DNA of 17,217 nucleotides, taken from positions 3,774 through 20,990 of the forward strand of contig NW_004457307.1 of the NCBI RefSeq assembly GCF_000313135.1, read 5' to 3'. The translations under genes and the position numbers were made by a program. Positions 1 through 8,920 of the stretch are shown here, one piece after another (position 1 is the stretch's first letter; each line of letters begins with the position of its first letter). The DNA is from Acanthamoeba castellanii str. Neff (Eukaryota > Discosea > Longamoebia > Acanthamoebidae). Below the pieces are notes generated by a model that saw nothing but the letters and a program-made list of their open reading frames with translations, was not told the DNA's origin and did not search any database.

Positions 1-659
1 AGCAGCGCCTTCAGCAGCGCATCGCCCTCGCGCTGCTTAGTCGTATGTATGCCCAGGTCGGCGCAGGAGCTGCGCGGAGAGTGTGTGGGCGATGAGTCCG
101 GCGAGGGCGGGTTCGACACAGCAGTCGTTGACGGCAGAGGCGGCACTGCACACAACGGGCGGTGAGCTTAGCAGGCAAGAAACTGAGAACGCCCCGGTAG
201 GGGTTCGCGCGTGGGCGGTAGCGCTAGAAGCTTCGAGCGAGTATTGCCTTTTTAATATTGGATGAGGCGGGGAGGTCGAACCTTCGGTCTTCTGCTTCTT
301 GGACATCCTCCAGCCGCCCTCGGTGGAGGCAGGGAAGTGCTTCGGGGGTCGGCCGCGCTTCTTGGGCTCGACATCTTGGCACAATTCGGGCTTACCGAGC
401 GCCACGCAACGTCTGCAGGGCCGAGCTCTGTAATGGGGAACCCGACTGATGAGTTAATGGGGAATTAACTGCCACGGAGGAGAAGGATGAAGGAGGGATT
501 AAATCATACTCGAATTGTAAATGAGCAAAAAATAATCCGAGGACGTTTTCCTCTGCACAGGCAAAAGAACAAAAAGAACAAACAAATACCGTACCCATCG
601 CAAGCAGTGTGCGAGAGGCGGCACAGGCGACAGGCCTTGTTGGTACAGTCCGAGGCCAT
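1..659 (-). CDS. Zn2Cys6 zinc-cluster transcription factor, 5' part (cut by left edge)
   Basis: Probable sequence-specific DNA-binding transcription factor of the nucleus. Exons on the minus strand: 659-595, 427-282 and 145-1 (open at the edge). The ATG at 659 has an in-frame TAA just upstream, so the start is well fixed. Joining exons 1 and 2 gives a perfect binuclear cluster, Cys10, 13, 20, 26, 29 and 38 (spacing C-x2-C-x6-C-x5-C-x2-C-x8-C). The cluster is split after Asp-Gly by a 167-bp phase-2 intron. A KKRGRPPK stretch (residues 44-51) follows and resembles an AT-hook core, then a second phase-1 intron after KKQKTEG. Exon 3 is Ser/Pro-rich and starts a helical segment (REGDALLKAL), probably the coiled coil seen in the two paralogues at 5706 and 12178. 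The C-terminal PAS domain expected from those paralogues lies outside the window. The intron 2 donor is the weak gttcga. Family call is strong; target genes cannot be told. Confidence 0.85.
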
Positions 660-968
660 CTTGGGGGAGCGTAATTAGCTTCAAGATTGGCGGCTTGGCT
701 GGCGGTGGGTACGTTGGGGCGCGCTGTGCGGAAAATGAGACCGAAGAAGCAAACCCCCCGCGGAGACTTTGAAAAGAATTTTCCTACGGCCCAATCGGCA
801 TTTGTTGCGCCATGATCGGTTTTTACTTGGGATCGATATTTCCGTATGGGCCGGACGTGCCGACTGCCATTGGCCCAGATCTTTCCGGTCGACGGCAGAT
901 GTTCACCGAAAAGTGCAACCCAACAAAACAAAGAAAAAAGCCAAGAGAAAGAGTGAAGAACAGGAAGC
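660..968. promoter_or_regulatory. Divergent intergenic region between the zinc-cluster gene and the LRR gene
   Basis: These 309 bp separate two start codons pointing away from each other, so they must hold both core promoters. I see no convincing coding frame. A CCAAT box lies at 791-795 on plus and an inverted one (ATTGG) at 869-873. A CCG-N6-CCG spacing is at 842-853 and an overlapping CGG-N5-CCG at 852-862, which are the kind of triplets Zn2Cys6 proteins contact, though GC-rich DNA gives these by chance. No clear TATA box was found. Confidence 0.5.
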
Positions 969-3900
969 ATGCGCACGCTGGGGGAGCTCGCTCTGCTTGT
1001 CGGGCTTGAGCATGCACTGCATTGCGAGTCCTTCAAGGACCTTCCCTCGGGAGTACAGGTGGGTCTTGCCCTTCCCCCCCCCCCAAGCACCAGCCACGCG
1101 TGCGGTCCTAACGCTGTGCCCTGCTTAATTCCCCTTCTTGAATGACAGTTGCGCCTGTGGGAGGAGGTGACGCCAATGGTGCCCATTACCGCCGCGTTGT
1201 TGCGCAAGTTTGACCTCCATCTTCTACTGGAGGACAACCGGACGCTGGGCGGTACCGACCACTGCCACACCAACGTTGAGCGCTCCTCCTCTTTGCTGAC
1301 CATGGGTTGGTGGGGCTGGTCGACCACACAGGAGCGAGAGGGGTTCACCGCGACGCACTCGAGCTGCTGGGCCAGTACGAGAAAGAGCAGCGACGCAGTG
1401 CCGCTGAGGCCGACGCCCACGTGGGGCTGCGGTCGCTGTGCGTGCGCGCCGTGCACCCGAAGCCCAAGGGCATGCACGGTCTCCTGGCGCCCTTTCGCCA
1501 GTTGCGCTCGTTGTCCCTGCACGTCTTCATCAAGCCCGACGATCTGCGCTGCCTGCGAGGTATCCAGCATTCCACTCGGCGCTTTGACGTTGCCATCGCC
1601 ACCACTAACTTGACTCGCGCGTGCTGCCAGGCATGGCCCAACTGAGGCGCCTTGACCTCTCCAAGTCCTCGCTCTGCGACAAGGGCATGACGTACCTGGG
1701 TGCGGAATGACCGCCTGACTACAGCTGCTCTCACTCTGATGCTGACGGACTCTTTTCCCTGTTTGTGTTCCCAGCGATCGCATCGCTCGAGGAGCTCTCG
1801 ATTGCCGAATGCAAGATGGCCACCGATGTGGGAATGCTGACGCTCACCCAGAAGAAAGGTGTGCAGTAGTTTGTGTGGGAGAGTGATGGAGGTGTCATCT
1901 CGCTAACCACGCTCGAACACCACCCATCACCAGATGTGTTGACCAAGCTTCGGGTGCTCGACATCGCCAGGACCAAGTTCACCCCTAAGGCGCTCATCAC
2001 AGTCTCGGGTATGGCGCAATGTGAGCCACTGCATTCGCGCAGGTCGATGACCGTTCTTCTCTCGTTTTGGTTGGTTGTTCTGTTCTTTCTCCAGAGCTGG
2101 CTTCCCTTGAGGCGGTCAATGCCGCTTGCACGGACCTCGATGACCGCGCCTTTTTGCGCTGGACTCGAACCCTGCGCCTGACCCACCTCAACATTCACGC
2201 CACGCTGGTCACCGGAGAGAGCTTTCGTCACATCACTCGTACGTTGTACCCATCCTCGCCGAGAGGAAAGTGCGTCTCGTCTCGTTTCTCACTTTTTCGT
2301 TCTTTTTGGGGTGGCCTTCCCTCAGGGATGAACCACCTTCGCTACTTGGACATGTCAGGCATCTTTTCGGGCACCCAGCACAGCCCCCATGGCGTTTTCG
2401 GTAATGCCTATCCGCACGCCGCTCTAGCCGAGCCCCTTCTTGCATCCACTCGATCGTGCTCGCTAACTGACGCGCCACCGCAGCTGCTCCGCGTTTGGAA
2501 TACGCGGACGTATCGCATTCGCTGCCCGGTAGCTTTTGGTACGTCGTGAGAACGCTCATTGTGCCGGCGGCCTCGCCAGTCTCACGTACCATTCTGACGC
2601 ACTTGTATTCAGGCACAGGGGCTGCGACCGGAAGACGTCAAACCGCTTGCGCGTGGTGGTCGGCTCCAAGCCCGTCAATCGCCGGGTTCTTGCTCCCTCC
2701 CAATGTGCGTGTGCAGGCTTGCCGACGTGCTGACCGAGCCTCTCTTCGTCTTCGTCTTCCAATTCTTAGTTGCTACCGCAGCGTGTGCACGTTCTGGATG
2801 CGCGTGAAGCGCCCAGAGACAGTGGAGTGTGCTTGGCGCTCCAAACGGGCGTGTGCGATGGTAAGGCACCTCCACTGAGCACCCTCTCCCCATTTCTCAT
2901 CATGTCACTCACTCGGTGCGTTGTCTCTTGGCTGTGGCAGGCGACGAGGACTTGGCCGATGCCGCGATCAAGCTGCTGAATTGCAACCTCACGCCGGGCA
3001 TCGACATCTACGACGATTCAAACTTTGAGGTTCGTGCACCAAAGATCCTGGTTGTGCGTGGGCGCGCGCGCACGAAGTAATGCGGCCGTGATTAAGTAGC
3101 CTTTCTGGGCCACGCAGGGGTTTGTTGCCTCGCTGGCAGCCGTTAGCTTGGGCGGGCGGCGGCGATCGCGCCGGTCCCAAGCGAAAGGAGTGCTCAGGAA
3201 GCCCAAGTTTGCCAACAAAAAGGAGCGCTACGACCACTTCAAGCTCAAGGCCGAGGCAGGCCGTCATCTCCTCGAGGAGTATTTTCTGCGTCGCGTCCAG
3301 GCCAGACCGCCCGCTCTTACACCACTTCCTCCACGCGCGGCCGTCGGCCTGAGGTTCTTTGCGGCGGCCCACCTTAACTACTTCCGCGAGAGGCAAAGCA
3401 AGCTCGTGTGCGACAGAGGACCTGAAGAACTCCTGCGGTACATTGGAACCGATTTTCGATGCGGCCTCTCGCTCACCGGTACAGCGCCTGTGCTCCTCTT
3501 GGTTCTTGCCTGGCCACTGACACTTGAAACGCGCCACGCACCCGCCCACAGAAATCGACATGTTGGCCAAGAACGTGATGGTCTACCTAAACGAGCTCTT
3601 CACTCGCCTCCGAACCGGCAAGGGACACGAAGCCTTGCAGGTGTCCGAAGACTATGCCAAGTCGCCCGACAGCTCGGCCTCAGGCGACCACAAGAGCAAC
3701 GACGCGAAGAACGACAGAAACAGTGGCAGGACCACCGCAAGCCCGCTCAACCTGGCGAGCCTCACACAGCGCCGCGAGGTGGGCATGGTGGAACGCGCCG
3801 TGCGGCTCCTCGCTCGTCTCGTCGCCGTGGCCGAGGCATCTCCCAACAGTCGTGTGATCGAGGTCGTTGTCGAGAGCGGCGGGCTCCGTTTGGCCGTGGA

Positions 3901-5511
3901 CATTCTGTGGCACTTGGGCATGGCCGGCGTCAATGCTGCGCTCTCCCTCGTTTGTATGCAGATCATCGCCGATCTCGTCACGCATGCGACCCCTCACCCC
4001 ATACGTGTCTGGGGTGACGCCGTCTCGCACTACTCGAGCCTCGACCATGCCAAGGCGAAGGCGGATCTAGCCTCCAGCCGGCTATGGCAGAGCCGCTTGT
4101 GCAAGGCGGCGCTGCTCTTCGCTGATGTCGACTCCGACATCGGTGAGCTCGTGCTGCGCGCCTTCCCGCTCACGCGTACGCCATCCCTCTCTAGAGTCTT
4201 TGCAAGCCATCCGCGCTTGGCTCTCAACCTCCTATTTTGAACACCACACACAACGCAGTTGACTCACTGTCGGTGAGTGGTCTGGGCCAATTGGTCATCG
4301 GCAATGTGGCCAACTACGTCAGAGAGCGGCGCCCGACCCGTGCGCGAGACTGGTTCAAGCCGTTCCAAAGGGCAGGCCCCTACACCTCCGAGATCTTGGT
4401 GGCCCTCAGGGAGTCTGAGACCCTGTCGGGGACCGCCTCCACCGCGCCCGATCGAACGCTACATCCGCCGTCGGCGTTCTTCGCACACGGCACTGAGAAC
4501 GCGCTGCGGTTGCTGCTGGCGGCGATCCTGCGCTCCGCACGCGCGGCGGACACTGTTGGCCAGGAGGCCTGGGTCCGCGAGCGACGAGAGGAGAAAGGCC
4601 ACGCGTTCTCGGTTGCCGGGGCCTGGGCCAAGGTCGTCGACAGCCACGAGAGGTTCGAGGCCGGCTTCTGGCGGGCCGCCTGCAAGAAGCCTGCGACCGC
4701 TCATGTTCGCGACGACTACACTGCGGACAGCCGTGTCGACGCGGCGGTGCAAGTCCGGTGCGATCAGTTCGTGGCGTCGTTCGTCGAGGCCGGCGGGGTG
4801 GCGCTGCTGGTCGACATCGTGGAGAGGGCATCCACGGAGTGCGCGGAGGAAGTCTCAACGACCCCCGGCTGCGGTGAGAGGGAGAGGCGCATCGCTCTCG
4901 CGCTGGTCGAAGTGGGCGGGCAGTACGGGGACCGCAATTTCGCTCCGCATCTGGAATGCGACCGTGGGCAGTGGCACGCGCAGTGGAGCCAATGGGAGCG
5001 CCAGCGCAGGATCGCGCACGTCGCCGCCGCCCTCCTTCGCGCGCTCGTCGCCACCGATGACCATCAGCCGCGCAACGAGGCGCGCAGCAAGGGCAAGGAG
5101 AAGGCGGAAGCTGCGGAGAGCTCCCTGCATCATCATCACTCTGGCGCCGATGACGGCATGGAGCTCGATCGTGAGCCTGATGTGCCGCTGACCAGCCTCG
5201 AGCCGGGTCCAGGCATGGACCGCCTGCTGGCCCGGGCGCTGTCGCTCCACGCCACTCGCGCCGACACCACCTCCACCGCTGCTGCCGCGTGGGAGGACGA
5301 AGTAGGCCTGCGTCCCTACCTCGACATCAAGCGCGCCAAGAAGGGTACGCAGCGCGAGGGAATCCCTCAGTGGTCGATCACTGCATTGTGTGGTGGGCTG
5401 CATTGTTGACATCTCACGGACACAAACACAGCGACCGAGGCCAAGAACCGGCTACGACGGCTCAAGAAGAAGCAGCGCAAGCAGCCTCATCCCGCGCCAT
5501 CGCGGGCGTAG
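969..5511 (+). CDS. Leucine-rich-repeat / armadillo-like protein, ZYG11/ZER1-like architecture
   Basis: Exons: 969-1058, 1149-1251, 1332-1559, 1631-1699, 1775-1858, 1934-2008, 2095-2238, 2326-2400, 2484-2538, 2613-2685, 2782-2860, 2941-3029, 3118-3478, 3552-4142, 4259-5344, 5432-5511; 1093 residues in one frame. Exons 9-11 are the least certain, and exon 11 could start at 2770. Residues about 100-300 are leucine-rich repeats (LRSLSLHVF, LRRLDLSKS, LEELSIAEC, LRVLDIART, LRYLDMSG), largely one repeat per exon with phase-1 introns. Residues about 390-1060 are mostly helical and armadillo-like (for example 'VERAVRLLARLVAVAEAS' and 'LRLAVDILWHLGMAGVNAAL'), with a low-complexity His/Asp stretch near 970-1000 and a basic Lys/Arg tail. 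The short helical N-terminus, then LRRs, then ARM-like helices, matches ZYG11/ZER1 proteins, the substrate receptors of CUL2 ubiquitin ligases. That assignment rests on layout and weak local resemblance, so a generic LRR-ARM scaffold is the alternative. Confidence 0.75.
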
Positions 5512-5705
5512 AGCACCTGCCTCTAGGACGCCCTGTTACGGCGTTTTATTCAAATAATAAGGCGGAAGCCCGCAAATCCGGCGTCGGTGGCTGAACCTCC
5601 GTCGGTGTCCTGATCACCTTGAACGACGGTGAGCAGTTCAAAGCTTGTCCACACCAAAATAGCTCTTTTTCTTTTTCCTTGGTGCGCTGGACACGCAGCC
5701 ACAAG

Positions 5706-8537
5706 ATGATGACCGCCATAGCGGCTCCGTTGAAGAGGAAGCAGCCTGCACTCGCACAGGCGTGCGTGCTCTGTCGCATAGCCCACACCGCCTGCACGGG
5801 GTACGCTTAGCCCCCCCCGGCTTCGCTCTTTTTTATTATTTCTTTTTCCTTTCGCCTCTGGGTAGGAGCCACATGGGGGGGAGGAGGCAACGGCACAAAG
5901 TCAAATGATGGAAAGATGAAACGTCGATTGATGAAACGTTACGCTGACGGAGAGAAGGAGATCCAAGCGGAGTTTGTTGGTTTGCGCAAAGCTGTCACGA
6001 TCGCGACTGTTGCAGCAGCAGCACAACTGACTGATGGCGCGCACACAAAGCACCAAGCCCTGCCGGCGGTGCGTGACAGAGGGCACGCCGGACAAGTGTC
6101 AGTTCACCGAGCCCAAGAAGCGCGGACGCCCCCCGCGCCTCGACAAGAAGCCCAAAACCGAAGGTGCCCTCCACAATGCCCTCACGTCATTCCTTGCATG
6201 GCCTACTTCTACAAAGAATGAAGACGACAATGAAAGGCAAAGAACGAAAACGACAATCGCTGACCGACCTCCAATGGACCGACTGCAGATGACGGGCAGG
6301 CAAGCACTACCACCGCCACAGCCACCGGACCAGGTCCATTGTTGCAGCCGCAACCGGTCGCTGCCGGCTCAGGACACGGCCACGGCAACGGCCCTCGCTC
6401 ATCGCCAGCTGCACAGTTGCAGCCGATGACGCCGATTGCGCTGTCGCCCTACCCCGTGCCATCGTCCTTCATCTCCCTCTTCGTCCACAACGGATCGCCC
6501 ATGCAGACCCTCCCACCGCCCCCGCAGCACTACCACCACCAGCAGCAGCAGCCTACACTGCCCCAGCCATCCCACACCCAGCCACAACAGAACGGCGCTG
6601 GCTTGCCACACGCCGCACTCCCGAATCACGCACAACAGCCGCAGCCGCAGCCGCAGCCATCGCAGCAGCCACAGCCGCAACAACCGCAGCCACAGCCGCA
6701 GCTGCAACCGCAGCATCAACAGTTTGCTGCCACTGCGAGCATCACCCACTCGCCCAGCGGCTCCGGTCCGGGGAGCTCCTCGACGTCGCACTTTGCTTCG
6801 TTCATACAATCGGCGAGCCCTTCCACGACGTTGCCTTCTCCGACGTTCAACGTCTCCACGCTCTCGTCGTCGGCGTCGCCCGTGGCTCCCCCGGCATCGC
6901 CGCCGCCGCCGCCGCCGGCCATGGATGCGCTGCTGTCGCTCCTCGTGCAGGAGATCAAGGACCTCAAGAAGACCGTCAAGACCGTGCAGAGCGAGATGGA
7001 GGCGCTCAAGAAGCGACAGACCGACCTCGAGAAGACCGTGGCAGGGTCGCTCCCGAGCTCCCAGACCTCGTCTTCCACATCGCCCACATCGGCCTACCCC
7101 TCGGCCCATTTGACGTCGTCGTCTTCGCTTTATGCCTCAACTCCGGGCGGAGGCGCGATCTACGCGAGCGGGCGAGGGTCATCGTCGCACTACCTCTCCT
7201 TCAACGCCGGCGGGCCGACCGCCGCGTCGACTTCACTGCAGCCGCTCCATTCGATGATCATGGAGCCCTCGTTCCCCTCCTACGCGTCGCTGCACGACTC
7301 GCTGGTGGTCGCGCGGCAGAACATCCTGCAGCACTTCCCGTTCCTGGCCGACTACGACCTCGGCTCGCCCAGCATACCGTTCGTTGTGGACGACATCCGC
7401 AAGCCCTGCTGGGCCTACAGCGTGCGGCCCCGGCACCTGGGAGAGGACATGAAGCCGCCGACCATCGTCTACGCCAACACCGCCTTCTGCCGCCTGACCG
7501 GCTTCGCCTCGGTAGTCGCCACGCACGCCTCACAGCTGTGCGCGCAGTTTGGCCGCCCACCTCCAAATCAGACTGACCTTTTTTCTTTCTTCTTTTTTGG
7601 TGCTTAGCATGAGCTGCTGGGCATGAGCTCGCAGCGGATAACCTATCTCGAGGACGAACACAAGAAGAAGATGATCCACTTGATCTACCAACAGTACCGA
7701 CCACCTTCCCGTGCATGCGTTGTGTTCGTTGTGAAGTGGGATTCGATTCCTGCTGATTCGACCGCACCACCCAGGTCGCCGGTGCCCTACACGGAGGTGC
7801 TCAACCTGACGTTCAAGTGTCTGCGGAAGGACATGCGAGCCCTGCGACTGCATGCTCGCTACCAAATATTCTACGGCAGCAACGCCAAGGTATCTGGACT
7901 TCTCAGCGCCACGCGCACGCACACGCGCACCACAACGTGCGCTAACTACGGTGGTTGTAGTGGCAATGGGTCATGGCATGTGTGGAGCGCATCGAGCACA
8001 TCCCGCTGACGCCCGAGGAAGAAGCCAAGCTCCATTCGTTGGCGCTGACGGTCTCATCCAACCCTCACAGGCCTTATTCCCAAGGTACTCGTCTCAGTCT
8101 CCCTCGTCCCTCGCTCTGTTGCTCCTTTTGTCCCTCCCTCCCTTCCCCTTTCTGAAGCCCCCGTCAACGCAGGCTTGTGCGCATATTGTGGGATTTCCAC
8201 ATCTGTGTCGCTGTCTCCGCAAGGAGAAGGTGCGAGCGGAGAGAGGTCATCGCCATCGCAGCCGATAGTGTGCGCGTCGTGCAGCGTGGCGCGACGACAT
8301 CAGTCACCGTACACCATGGCAGAGGCCAACAACACATCACCACCATCGCGGCTCGAGGGAGGAGTGCAGAACTACGGTAGCGTCAACCACTACGCTCCGC
8401 CTGCCCCAACACAACACCCTGGAGTTCACCCGCCCTCGTCCTCTGGCGGTGGTGGCGGTGGCCTGCTGCTCCCGCTCGGCGTGCACTCTCCACCGCCGCC
8501 ACAATCGCCCGACTACGGGGCCTATTGGGCCATGTGA
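5706..8537 (+). CDS. Zn2Cys6 / PAS-domain transcription factor with Pro-Gln-rich region
   Basis: Exons: 5706-5800, 6051-6163, 6289-7511, 7608-7693, 7775-7889, 7961-8084, 8173-8537; 706 residues. The zinc cluster is Cys20, 23, 30, 36, 39 and 48, split by a 250-bp phase-2 intron whose aag acceptor at 6048-6050 was chosen because it restores the exact spacing of the paralogues. KKRGRPP (residues 54-60) follows, resembling an AT-hook. Residues about 70-275 are Pro/Gln- then Ser/Pro-rich and disordered, a likely activation region. A coiled coil runs about 280-322, a probable dimer interface. A PAS domain spans about 434-560 (PFVVDDIRKPCWAY, IVYANTAFCRLTGF, HELLG). A second Cys pair-pair, C588-x2-C591 and C619-x2-C622, lies near the C-terminus and is absent from the complete paralogue at 12178. 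Fungal Zn2Cys6+PAS proteins such as ERT1/AcuK are gluconeogenesis regulators; similar function here is only a guess. Ser/Gly/Pro-rich tail. Confidence 0.9.
6635..6720 (+). repeat. Imperfect CAG/CCG-type hexanucleotide tract coding for Pro-Gln repeats
   Basis: Tandem cagccg/cagcca units inside exon 3 of the Zn2Cys6/PAS gene encode a Gln-Pro run in the disordered region. CAG, CAA and CCG/CCA are mixed, so the tract is interrupted. Such tracts often vary in length between strains. Confidence 0.8.
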
Positions 8538-8920
8538 CTGACACCTGGTGCCGGCCCTCTAGCTGCTTGCTTCACGCACTCTATATTCATCCATGTTCAT
8601 CTCCACCAGAAGCTGGCCAACTGAAAGGGGGCAAAAGTGTACAGAACCCAGTTTCCGCTCGCCACCCTGCATTGTGCCAAAGAACGAAGGCCGAGAACAG
8701 AAAAGAACGAAGCGGTGGAACGCGGGAATGCGGGTGGAGGGGTAGGAATTGGAAGGAAATGTCGCGGGCTGGTGCGGTCGACAGTGGGCGTCCCACTCGT
8801 GAGCTGGAACTGTGAGCCTGCTGGCCCTATTTCGGTAGGTACTGCACGGCCTCGCGAGCGTGCGGTCGACGCCTACTGTCCACCACCAGCATTGCGACAA
8901 GTCACCATCAGCCACGAGAG
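8538..8920. other. Intergenic region without a recognisable gene
   Basis: These 383 bp lie between the stop of the Zn2Cys6/PAS gene and the ATG of the armadillo gene, both on plus. They should hold the 3' end of the first and the promoter of the second. Codon structure is weak in all frames, no splice pattern links the short open frames, and I see no RNA gene or repeat. Confidence 0.55.

Noticed and set aside
392..1783. 463-codon open frame on the minus strand
   Set aside because: It crosses the zinc-cluster gene's exon/intron borders, the intergenic region and several LRR exons on the other strand. It has no domain sense and looks like a GC-rich shadow frame.
3148..4017. Single 289-codon plus-strand frame read straight through 3479
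   Set aside because: Only the part to 3478 belongs to the LRR/ARM gene. After the GT donor at 3479 the coding frame moves, and the continuation is Arg/His-rich shadow sequence.
4277..5191. 304-codon Arg/Ser-rich plus-strand frame
   Set aside because: It is a +1-type shadow of the 1086-bp exon 4259-5344, whose own frame has normal composition and joins both neighbouring exons.
6399..7109. 236-codon Leu/Arg-rich minus-strand frame opposite the Pro-Gln region
   Set aside because: It is the antisense of CAG/CCG-type repeats, which gives Leu/Arg runs automatically.
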